DNA of 6,102 nt, taken from positions 1 through 6,102 of the forward strand of contig CASTQR010000103.1 in the NCBI GenBank assembly GCA_949451265.1. The letters are read 5' to 3'. Source of the stretch: an uncultured Eubacteriales bacterium (GTDB lineage: Bacteria > Bacillota_A > Clostridia > Oscillospirales > Oscillospiraceae). The notes under the pieces were generated by a model. That model made no database searches. It was not told where the DNA came from and saw only the letters and a list, made by a program, of their open reading frames with translations. The translations under genes and the position numbers were made by a program. This document shows, one piece after another, positions 1 through 5,372 of this stretch (the first letter of the stretch is position 1; every line of letters starts with the position of its first letter).

Positions 1-672
1 CACCACGCCGGGGCCGGACACCCCCACGTTGATCACCCGCTCGGCCTCGCCCACGCCGTGGAAGGCCCCGGCCATAAAGGGGTTGTCCTCCACCGCGTTG
101 CAGAACACCACCAGCTTGGCGCAGCCGAAGCCCCCCCGGTCGGCAGTGCGCTCCGCGGCGGCCTTAATGGTCTCGCCCATGAGGGCCACCGCGTCCATGT
201 TGATGCCCGCCTTGGTGGAGCCCACGTTGACGGAGGAGCACACCACGTCGGTGACGGCCAGGGCCTCGGGGATGGCGGCGATGAGCTTTTTGTCCGCCTC
301 GGTCATGCCCTTGTGCACCAGGGCGGAGAAGCCGCCGATGAAGTTCACGCCCACCGCTTTCGCCGCCCGGTCCATGGCGGCGGCGAAGGGGACGTAGTCA
401 TTGGTGCGGGACGCCCCCGCCGCCAGGGCCATGGGGGTGACGGAGATCCGCTTGTTGACGATAGGTATGCCGAACTCGGTTTCGATGTCCTCCCCGGTGC
501 GCACCAGCTTGTCCGCCGAGGTGGTGATCTTGTCGTAGATCTTCCGGCAGGCGGCGGCAGGGTCGGGGTCGCAGCAGTCCAGCAGGTTCACGCCCATGGT
601 GATGGTGCGCACGTCCAGGTGCTGGTGGTCGATCATCTGGATGGTCTGTAAAATGTCGTTGGTGTTAATCAT
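1..672 (-). CDS. UPF0210 / PFL-like family protein (DUF711), N-terminal 224 residues, cut by window edge
   Basis: The frame is open from an ATG at 672-670 to the window edge, giving the first 224 residues of a protein family that is usually about 450 residues long. The start [14 protein letters not shown], followed by [15 protein letters not shown] (about residues 19-33), [14 protein letters not shown] (about 67-80), [14 protein letters not shown] (about 107-120), [18 protein letters not shown] and [12 protein letters not shown], is characteristic of UPF0210. Members have a fold resembling pyruvate formate-lyase, but their biochemical role is not established to my knowledge. A GGGAGG ribosome binding site lies 8 nt before the ATG (681-686). 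The gene follows an ACT-domain gene of UPF0237; the two families are recurrent neighbours, for example as a pair in Streptococcus pneumoniae, so the ACT protein probably senses a ligand for this one. A glycyl-radical motif cannot be assessed because the C-terminal half is missing. Confidence 0.93.
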   Translation of the reverse strand, partial: MINTNDILQTIQMIDHQHLDVRTITMGVNLLDCCDPDPAAACRKIYDKITTSADKLVRTGEDIETEFGIPIVNKRISVTPMALAAGASRTNDYVPFAAAMDRAAKAVGVNFIGGFSALVHKGMTEADKKLIAAIPEALAVTDVVCSSVNVGSTKAGINMDAVALMGETIKAAAERTADRGGFGCAKLVVFCNAVEDNPFMAGAFHGVGEAERVINVGVSGPGVV

Positions 673-699
673 GGTATCGCCCTCCCAATCCGGATCTGG

Positions 700-720
700 C
701 TTCCCCCCGCCGGGGGGAAG
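700..720. repeat. perfect 9-bp inverted repeat between the ACT and UPF0210 genes
   Basis: The arms cttcccccc (700-708) and ggggggaag (712-720) are perfectly complementary around a 3-nt loop, in the 52-nt gap between the ACT stop codon and the UPF0210 start. In the minus-strand transcript the hairpin would form just after the ACT stop and about 14 nt ahead of the UPF0210 ribosome binding site. It is not followed by a U-run in that direction, so it looks like an intercistronic structure that might set the ratio or stability of the two messages. On the plus strand it is followed by gcTTTT and resembles a terminator, but no plus-strand gene leads into it. Confidence 0.6.
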
Positions 721-724
721 GCTT

Positions 725-994
725 TTAAATGCGGTGCATGGCGTCGAAGATATCCTCCCGCTGGATGCGGATATCCAGGTTCCGCTCCTGCCCGGCCTGG
801 GCCAGATCCTCCCGGAGGCGGGCGAAGGGCACGGTGGACTGGTTGACGTCCACCAGCATGATCATGGTAAAATACTCCTGGAGGACGGTCTGGCTGATGT
901 CCAGCACGTTGACGTTTTTCTCGCTGAGCAGGGCGCACACGGCGGCGATGATGCCCACCTGGTCCCTGCCGATGACGGTGACGATGGCTTTCAT
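725..994 (-). CDS. ACT-domain regulatory protein, UPF0237 family
   Basis: This 89-residue protein is essentially one ACT domain. It begins [17 protein letters not shown] with the beta-strand and Gly-containing turn (residues 2-14) typical of ACT ligand sites, continues with [11 protein letters not shown] (about 27-37) and [10 protein letters not shown] (about 41-50), and ends in a C-terminal strand and helix. These stretches match UPF0237, whose members include a small structurally characterised S. pneumoniae protein. ACT domains usually bind amino acids or other small ligands; the ligand here is unknown. The start is supported by an AGGAG site 7 nt upstream. The partner UPF0210 gene follows after 52 nt, so the two are very likely co-transcribed. 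The HD nucleotidase gene lies 59 nt upstream, and I saw no clear promoter in that gap. Confidence 0.94.
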   Translation of the reverse strand: MKAIVTVIGRDQVGIIAAVCALLSEKNVNVLDISQTVLQEYFTMIMLVDVNQSTVPFARLREDLAQAGQERNLDIRIQREDIFDAMHRI

Positions 995-1019
995 AAAAAC
1001 ACTCCTTTTCTCATTTCCA

Positions 1020-1046
1020 GGTATCCCCGCCTTCGATGGGGATACC
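1020..1046. repeat. perfect 9-bp inverted repeat (hairpin without U-tract) between the nucleotidase and ACT genes
   Basis: ggtatcccc (1020-1028) and ggggatacc (1038-1046) are exact reverse complements around a 9-nt loop, starting 7 nt after the nucleotidase stop codon. In the minus-strand transcript the hairpin is followed by UGGAAAUGAG rather than a run of U, so it is not a standard intrinsic terminator. It may mark the 3' end of the upstream operon through Rho or processing, or be a pause or stability element inside a longer operon. Confidence 0.55.
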
Positions 1047-1053
1047 CTAAACC

Positions 1054-1629
1054 TTACTGAAGTTCATCCAGGGTCAGGGAGAACGCCGGCAGGAACCGCT
1101 CCATGAACCAGTCCAGTTCCTCCATACCCATCTCCTTCAGCGCCGCCAGGGTCTGCTCCGCCGCCTTTTTGAACTCGGCGTTCCCCGCCTTCAGCTCCTC
1201 CACGCATTTGATATAAGCGGACAGCTTGTCCGCCGCCTTCACATACCGGGCCACGGCGGGGTCGCTCTCCCGCACCAGGGGGGCGTAGGCCGGGGCCAGC
1301 TCCGACGGCAGCATGGACAGCAGCTTATCCTGGGCCACCGCCTCCACCTGCTTGTAGGCGGTTTTGATGTCCGGGTTATAATATTTAATCGGGGTGGGCA
1401 GGTCGCCGGTGATGATCTCCGGCGCGTCGTGGAACAGGGCGGCGGCGGCGATGGCGTCCGGGTTCAAATCCTTACCGAACACGTCCCGGCCAATCACCGC
1501 CAGGGCGTGGGAGAGCACCGCCGCCTCGTAGGAGTGCTCCTGGACGTTTTCCGTCCGGGTGTTGCGCATCAGCGCCCACCGGGCGATGTACCGCATCCGG
1601 AAGATGTAGGCGAAAAAGCTGTGGCTCAC
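1054..1629 (-). CDS. yfbR: YfbR-like HD-domain 5'-deoxynucleotidase
   Basis: The product is a soluble HD-superfamily phosphohydrolase of 191 residues, close to the roughly 199 of Escherichia coli YfbR, which releases phosphate from deoxyribonucleoside 5'-monophosphates. Almost every landmark is present: SHSFFAYIFRMRYIARW at the N-terminus, LMRNTRTENVQEHS with metal-binding H32, the H67-D68 pair, E71, TGDLPTPIKYYNP with D76, D134 in KAADKLSAYIKC, and the ending DWFMERFLPAFSLTLDE. R17 and W18 correspond to the substrate-pocket residues of E. coli YfbR. I chose the GTG at 1629 because it gives the family N-terminus and has GGAGG 8 nt upstream. An ATG at 1698 would add 23 unrelated residues encoded inside yfhO. 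The GTG shares GTGA with the yfhO stop, so translation is probably coupled. A role in dNMP pool balance is inferred from the family. Confidence 0.93.
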   Translation of the reverse strand: MSHSFFAYIFRMRYIARWALMRNTRTENVQEHSYEAAVLSHALAVIGRDVFGKDLNPDAIAAAALFHDAPEIITGDLPTPIKYYNPDIKTAYKQVEAVAQDKLLSMLPSELAPAYAPLVRESDPAVARYVKAADKLSAYIKCVEELKAGNAEFKKAAEQTLAALKEMGMEELDWFMERFLPAFSLTLDELQ

Positions 1630-3971
1630 GGGGCGGGCCTCCTCTCCTGTCTGTATTTTCTTCTGTTTCGATTTCCCATGGTATAGGCCGCCGCCCACCC
1701 TGCCGCCGAAACCAGCCCCAGGACGATGCCGGGGATCAGGCCGGGGGCGGTGTAGCGAAGCTCCACCTCATGGGCCCCCTCCGGCAGCTCCAACGCCAGA
1801 AACGTGCCCTGCCAGGAGGTGAGCTCGGCGGGCCTGCCGTCCACATTGGCCGTCCAGCCCTTCTCGGCGGGGATGGCGGCACACAGCGTCCGGGGGCCCT
1901 CCGCCGGGACGGACAGCCGCACCCCGCCGCCCTTGTCCACCGAGGTCACGGCCACAGTGTCCAGCCGTTCCACGGCGTTGTGGAGGGCGTCCATGTCCAG
2001 CGCCCACACCGTCCCCGTCCAGGGCTTGTCGTGGCGGACGGTGACGGCGAACGCCTCGCCGGGGGCGGGGTCGCCCAGGTAGTGGACGGAGGCCGCCTCG
2101 CTGGAGCCCAGCCAAAGCAGATGCTCCCCGTTCACCAGCACCTCCCGGAGGCCGCCGGCGGACAAGTCCATGTAAAGGGGTTTCCCTATACCGGTCAGGC
2201 GAAAAGTGGCCTCACCGGGGGCGCTCTCCATCTCCGCGGCGGCGGGGGCGAACAGGCCCGCCTCCTCCCCCAGCAGGGCGGCGTATAACTCCTCCTGACG
2301 CTGGAAAGGGGTTTCCCTTGTCAGGGACTGGCCCCCGTCCTCAGCTAAAAAGACCAGCGGCAGCGTGTCCGGGGCCTTCCACAGGGCCAGTTCCCCCGCC
2401 CAGGCGATGGGGGTATACCCGGCCGGCATGGCGTCTGCCGTGATGGTGTAGCGCTGGCCCAGCAGAGCATCGGCGGCGGGGGTGGCGCCGTAGCTGGCGC
2501 ACCACATCCAGGTCTGGGCGTAGCCCAGAGATCGGGTCAGCCGGTTTACGTCGTAGTTGTAAAGGCTGCTGTAGTGGGTCAGGCCGGGGTAGCCGAAGGT
2601 CAGCGGGCTGTTGTGGCCCCGATCCTCCGTGGCCCCCAGGCGGAAAAATTCCCCGCCCGCGTCGGCGTAAGCCGCCTCCACCAGCTGGGCGTTGGCGGCG
2701 TAGTAGGCCCGGTAGGCGGCGTAGGAGTCGCACCCAAACTGCCCCATCAGCCCCGACAGAATCCCCAGAGTATTAAACCCCAGCTCGATTGCCGTCAGGC
2801 ATATCAATGCCCCGGCGGCGAGGCGGGTGATCCCCTCCCCCTTCCGCCGCCGCAGTCCCTTCAGCAGCTGCCCCAGGGCGGGGGCCGCTAAGCAGAGCAG
2901 GGTGAAGGACACCACGAAGGAGTACCGGAAGGGGAACCAGTTGGGCCGCTGGAACAGGTGCCACGCCTTGTCCAGGGGGGCCAGCAGCAGGGACAGCACC
3001 AGCGCCGCCAGCAGCCCGCCGTTGGCAATCTTTTCCCGCCGGGAAAACCGGGGGAGGAAAAAGTACGCCGCCGCCAGCACCAGCGCCGCCGACCCGCAGA
3101 ACAGGTAGACGGCGGAGCCGGACGAGATGGGGCGGTACTGCCCCGGCCGCAGCTGGGACAAGATATCCAGCGGCGTACAGGCCATCAGGCCGGGGTAGTC
3201 CACATTGCCGCCGCTGAACTTGCCCGTGAACATGGACAGGAAGGTGGGCAGCCACAGCCACGCCGTCAGCCCCAGAGCGCAGGCCGCCCCGCCGAAAAAC
3301 CGGGCGGCGATCCGGGCCAGCTCTTTCTTTTTGGGCCGCAGGGCAACCAGCCGGGCGCACAGGTACAGGGCGCAGAAAATCCCCACCATATAGGAGATGT
3401 ACCAGGTGGACACAAAGCACACCGCCAGCGCCGCGATGAACGGCCCCGCCCCCCGGCCCTCCAAAATCCGCTCCAGCGCCAGCAGGATCAGGGGCAGCCA
3501 GATCACCCCGTCCAGCCACATGATGCAGATGGCGTACACGGCGTTGTAGGACATCAGCGCGTAGCACACCGAGGCGAACACCGCCGCCCCGTCCCCCACC
3601 GGATACCGCCGCCGGATGAACAGGCAGAAGGCCAGCCCCGCCAGGGCGATCTTCAAAACCGCCAGGAACAGCAGGCCCACCGGCATATGTTCATTGGGCA
3701 CCAGCAGGGTCAGGAAGGACAGCGGGCTGGACACATAATAGGAGAACACCCCGATGTAAGACGTGCCCAGGGCCTTGCTCCAGGAGAAAAAGAGGTCTCC
3801 GTTTTTCAGGGCGCAGAAAAACTCCACGTACTGGGTGGACATATCGGAGATCAGGATGGTATTGTCCCCCCAGGGGGCCATCCCCAGGGCGGCGAAGCAC
3901 ACCAGCATCACCACTGCCGGGATGGCAAAGGACAGCGCCGGGGCCGCCCAGCGCTCAAGTCTCTCCTTCAT
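1626..3971 (-). CDS. yfhO: YfhO-family polytopic membrane protein, GT-C type glycosyltransferase
   Basis: This 781-residue protein has an N-terminal signal-anchor helix (about residues 11-31), a first extracytoplasmic loop with SDMSTQY (D43 being the likely GT-C catalytic acid), then many hydrophobic segments to about residue 415. A long extracytoplasmic part follows, containing NYDVNRLTRSLGY and, near residues 703-740, the typical C-terminal module GWTANVDGRPAEL...LPEGAHEVELRY. A last membrane helix (about 743-766) leads to a basic tail. In B. subtilis, YfhO acts with the GT2 enzyme CsbB to glycosylate lipoteichoic acid: the GT2 makes undecaprenyl-phosphate-sugar and YfhO transfers the sugar outside. 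The GT2 gene directly upstream overlaps by 17 nt, which fits that division of labour. The ATG at 3971 is preceded by GGGGAGGGG at about 6 nt. The acceptor polymer and sugar here are unknown. The assignment rests on architecture and motifs, since YfhO sequences diverge widely. Confidence 0.88.
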   Translation of the reverse strand: MKERLERWAAPALSFAIPAVVMLVCFAALGMAPWGDNTILISDMSTQYVEFFCALKNGDLFFSWSKALGTSYIGVFSYYVSSPLSFLTLLVPNEHMPVGLLFLAVLKIALAGLAFCLFIRRRYPVGDGAAVFASVCYALMSYNAVYAICIMWLDGVIWLPLILLALERILEGRGAGPFIAALAVCFVSTWYISYMVGIFCALYLCARLVALRPKKKELARIAARFFGGAACALGLTAWLWLPTFLSMFTGKFSGGNVDYPGLMACTPLDILSQLRPGQYRPISSGSAVYLFCGSAALVLAAAYFFLPRFSRREKIANGGLLAALVLSLLLAPLDKAWHLFQRPNWFPFRYSFVVSFTLLCLAAPALGQLLKGLRRRKGEGITRLAAGALICLTAIELGFNTLGILSGLMGQFGCDSYAAYRAYYAANAQLVEAAYADAGGEFFRLGATEDRGHNSPLTFGYPGLTHYSSLYNYDVNRLTRSLGYAQTWMWCASYGATPAADALLGQRYTITADAMPAGYTPIAWAGELALWKAPDTLPLVFLAEDGGQSLTRETPFQRQEELYAALLGEEAGLFAPAAAEMESAPGEATFRLTGIGKPLYMDLSAGGLREVLVNGEHLLWLGSSEAASVHYLGDPAPGEAFAVTVRHDKPWTGTVWALDMDALHNAVERLDTVAVTSVDKGGGVRLSVPAEGPRTLCAAIPAEKGWTANVDGRPAELTSWQGTFLALELPEGAHEVELRYTAPGLIPGIVLGLVSAAGWAAAYTMGNRNRRKYRQERRPAP
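1638..1648 (-). promoter_or_regulatory. ribosome binding site that fixes the GTG start of the nucleotidase
   Basis: On the minus strand this reads AGGAGAGGAGG, with GGAGG 8 nt before the GTG at 1629. It lies inside the last codons of yfhO, so terminating ribosomes could re-initiate here. It supports the GTG over the upstream ATG at 1698. Confidence 0.8.
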
Positions 3972-4905
3972 GGCCGTCCCCTCCCCCGCTGTCCCGCAGG
4001 AGGTAGATGGGCCGGCCCTTCACCTCCAGATAAGTTTTCGCCAGGTATTGGCCCACGATGCCGATGCAAAAGAGCTGGATCCCCGCCAGGAACAGGATGA
4101 TACACACCAGCGAGGGCCAGCCGAAGGCGCTGCCGCCCCACACCAGCTGCCGCACGATGACGAACAGAATGGCGACAAACGCGATGACGCAGAACACCAG
4201 TCCCAGCACCGACGCCATGGCCAGGGGCACGGTGGAGAAGGCGGTGATGCCGTCCAGGGCGTACACCAGCAGCTTGAAAAACGACCACTTGCTCTCCCCG
4301 GCGGCCCGTTCCACGTTTTCCGTCTCCACCCACTGGGTGCGGAAGCCCACCCAGGAGAAGATCCCCTTGGAGAATCGGTTATACTCCGTCACCCGGAGCA
4401 CCGCGTCCGCCATCTGCCGGGTCATGAGCCGGTAGTCCCGGGCGCCGTCCACAATCTCGGTTTTGCTCATTTTATTGATCAGCCTGTAGAACTGCCTCGC
4501 GAACCAGGAGCGGATGGGGGGTTCCCCCTTCCGATCCACCCGCCGGACGGCAGCGCAGTCGCACCCGCCGCCCCGGACAATGGCCAGCAGCTCGGGCAGG
4601 AGAGAGGGCGGATCCTGCAAGTCCGCGTCCATCACCGCCACGTAGTCCCCTTTGGCGTGCTCCAGCCCCGCGAACAGTGCCGCCTCCTTGCCGAAGTTCC
4701 GGGACAGCGCCAGCCAGCGCACCCGTTTGTCCTTCGCCGCCAATTCTTTCAGGGCGGCCAGCGTGCCGTCCCGGGAGCCGTCGTCCACAAAGATAAACTC
4801 CACCTCCGCGTCCAGCCTGGTGCACACGGCGGAGGTCTCAGCGTAAAACCGGGCCAGACCGGCCTCCTCGTTATAGCAGGGGACAACGATGCTTAACAGC
4901 TCCAT
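3955..4905 (-). CDS. Membrane-anchored GT2 glycosyltransferase, polyprenyl-phosphate sugar synthase (CsbB/GtrB-like)
   Basis: The product has 316 residues. An N-terminal GT-A domain holds SIVVPCYNEE (5-14), the nucleotide-binding DDGS (41-44), SRNFGKEAA (68-76), the metal-binding DADLQDPP (93-100, DxD), DYRLM (157-161) and ESKWS (204-208). Two membrane helices follow (about 226-250 and 263-287), then the family's cytoplasmic ending GQYLAKTYLEVKGRPIYLLRD. This is the architecture of bacterial DPM1-like enzymes (CsbB, GtrB, YkoT), which move a sugar from a nucleotide sugar to undecaprenyl phosphate on the inner face of the membrane. The sugar cannot be read from the sequence. The ATG at 4905 has AAGGAGG 8 nt upstream and gives the usual N-terminus. 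The in-frame ATG at 4950 falls within the promoter spacer and would not be transcribed. It is the first gene of its operon and overlaps yfhO, its likely partner transferase. Confidence 0.95.
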   Translation of the reverse strand: MELLSIVVPCYNEEAGLARFYAETSAVCTRLDAEVEFIFVDDGSRDGTLAALKELAAKDKRVRWLALSRNFGKEAALFAGLEHAKGDYVAVMDADLQDPPSLLPELLAIVRGGGCDCAAVRRVDRKGEPPIRSWFARQFYRLINKMSKTEIVDGARDYRLMTRQMADAVLRVTEYNRFSKGIFSWVGFRTQWVETENVERAAGESKWSFFKLLVYALDGITAFSTVPLAMASVLGLVFCVIAFVAILFVIVRQLVWGGSAFGWPSLVCIILFLAGIQLFCIGIVGQYLAKTYLEVKGRPIYLLRDSGGGDGHEGET

Positions 4906-4913
4906 GGGAGGGG

Positions 4914-4920
4914 CCTCCTT
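4914..4920 (-). promoter_or_regulatory. ribosome binding site of the GT2 gene
   Basis: The minus strand reads AAGGAGG, a near-perfect Shine-Dalgarno site, 8 nt before the ATG at 4905. It decides the start in favour of MELLSIVVP. The GGAG can pair with CTCC just downstream (4910-4907) in a 4-bp hairpin, which is too weak to claim as regulation. Confidence 0.8.
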
Positions 4921-4940
4921 TCCGGTTGGGGAACCACCGT

Positions 4941-4970
4941 ATTTTACCACGGCCCGCCCCCGGCTGTCAA
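4941..4970 (-). promoter_or_regulatory. sigma-70-type promoter of the GT2-yfhO-nucleotidase operon
   Basis: On the minus strand, TTGACA (4970-4965) is a perfect -35 box. It is followed after 18 nt by TAAAAT (4946-4941), one mismatch from the -10 consensus and preceded by TGG, an extended -10 element. Transcription would start near 4934, leaving a leader of about 29 nt with the ribosome binding site. The promoter sits directly after the rubredoxin terminator, so the operon is insulated from upstream transcription and looks constitutively expressed by the vegetative sigma factor. Confidence 0.85.
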
Positions 4971-4980
4971 ATGGGGCGGC

Positions 4981-5008
4981 AAAAGGCCGGAGCCTTTCGG
5001 CTCCGGCC
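4981..5008 (-). terminator. intrinsic terminator after the rubredoxin gene
   Basis: In the minus-strand transcript GGCCGGAGCC, a GAAA tetraloop and GGCTCCGGCC form a perfect 10-bp GC-rich stem, followed by TTTT (4984-4981) and then GCCGCC. The stem starts 14 nt after the rubredoxin stop codon. The U-run is short but the stem is very stable. It separates rubredoxin from the next operon, whose -35 box begins 10 nt further on. Confidence 0.88.
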
Positions 5009-5022
5009 GCTGCGCGTTCTGG

Positions 5023-5178
5023 TTACGCGGGAGAGAACGCGTCCTTCCCCAGGCCGCACACGGGGCACACCCAGTCGTCGGGGATATCGGCAAAGGCGGT
5101 GCCGGGGGCGATGCCGCCGTCGGGATCGCCCACCGCGGGGTCGTACTCCCAGCCGCAGACACAGACGTATTTTTCCAT
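5023..5178 (-). CDS. Rubredoxin with a CxCG first knuckle
   Basis: This 51-residue one-iron electron carrier of the cytoplasm is typical in length for rubredoxins of anaerobes, where they pass electrons to oxygen- and peroxide-detoxifying or other redox enzymes. It contains [14 protein letters not shown] (1-14), then [13 protein letters not shown] (17-29), [12 protein letters not shown] (31-42) and GKDAF (44-48). The second cysteine pair, C38 and C41, has the normal CPxCG spacing. The first pair is C6-V-C8-G, one residue shorter than the canonical CxxCG, so the four iron ligands are present but the first knuckle is compressed. The start has AAGGAG about 9 nt upstream. The gene is monocistronic, with its own consensus promoter and a strong terminator, and diverges from the carboxypeptidase gene. 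It has no partner oxidoreductase in the window, so its redox partner is unknown. Confidence 0.93.
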   Translation of the reverse strand: MEKYVCVCGWEYDPAVGDPDGGIAPGTAFADIPDDWVCPVCGLGKDAFSPA

Positions 5179-5210
5179 GGATAAAATCTCCTTTTCTTTG
5201 GAATACCACG

Positions 5211-5239
5211 ATTATACCCGCTGGCGCCGGCGTTGTCAA
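5211..5239 (-). promoter_or_regulatory. perfect-consensus sigma-70-type promoter of the rubredoxin gene
   Basis: On the minus strand TTGACA (5239-5234), a 17-nt spacer and TATAAT (5216-5211) match the vegetative promoter consensus at all 12 positions and at the optimal spacing. The predicted start near 5204 gives a leader of about 26 nt with AAGGAG. The spacer contains the palindrome CGCCGGCG (5225-5232), which could be chance in GC-rich DNA. This implies strong, largely constitutive expression of rubredoxin. Confidence 0.9.
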
Positions 5240-5298
5240 CCGCTTCGACCAAAGCCGCCCTGTTCTTCCATCATCTGTGTGGGCCGCCGCGCATAGAA

Positions 5299-5348
5299 CG
5301 GGCCGGAATTTCACATCCTTCAAACATACGGGCGGCACGTCCGGCCCG
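5299..5348. repeat. 9-bp inverted repeat upstream of the carboxypeptidase gene
   Basis: cgggccgga (5299-5307) and tccggcccg (5340-5348) are exact reverse complements separated by 32 nt. The second arm ends about 10 nt before the ribosome binding site of the carboxypeptidase gene. An alternative shorter stem, cgggc (5329-5333) with gcccg (5344-5348), uses the same downstream arm. This could be an mRNA leader structure or a protein-binding site; the sequence alone does not decide. Confidence 0.5.
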
Positions 5349-5372
5349 AGTATATAGGAAAGAGGTTACGCC

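Noticed and set aside
58..651. Plus-strand open frame of 197 codons opposite the UPF0210 gene
   Set aside because: It is Gly/His/Val-rich and antisense to a conserved family protein whose frame stays open to the window edge.
700..730. Plus-strand intrinsic terminator (hairpin followed by gcTTTT)
   Set aside because: No plus-strand gene or promoter leads into it. It is kept only as an inverted repeat in the minus-strand intercistronic gap.
1627..1698. Upstream ATG at 1698 as the nucleotidase start
   Set aside because: It adds 23 residues not typical of YfbR, lacks a good ribosome binding site, and lies deeper inside yfhO. The GTG at 1629 has GGAGG at 8 nt and gives the family N-terminus.
2773..3567. 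Second minus-strand frame of 264 codons inside yfhO
   Set aside because: It is a +1/-1 shadow rich in Gly, Ala, Arg and Pro, without membrane helices or a ribosome binding site. The yfhO frame runs through it unbroken, so it is not evidence of a frameshift.
2958..4100. Plus-strand open frame of 380 codons opposite yfhO and the GT2 gene
   Set aside because: It is rich in Gln, Arg, His and Pro with no recognisable domain, and lies antisense to two well-supported genes. Long antisense frames are expected where third positions are mostly G or C.
3763..4896. Plus-strand open frame of 377 codons opposite the GT2 gene
   Set aside because: The low-complexity composition and lack of family motifs mark it as a shadow of the GT2 and yfhO frames, whose motifs are intact.
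4903..4950. Upstream ATG at 4950 as the GT2 start
   Set aside because: The codon lies in the promoter spacer between the -35 and -10 boxes, so it would not be in the transcript.
5351..5356. tatata as a -10 box for the carboxypeptidase gene
   Set aside because: It would place the transcription start inside the ribosome binding site, only about 10 nt from the ATG, and there is no -35 box 16-18 nt upstream.
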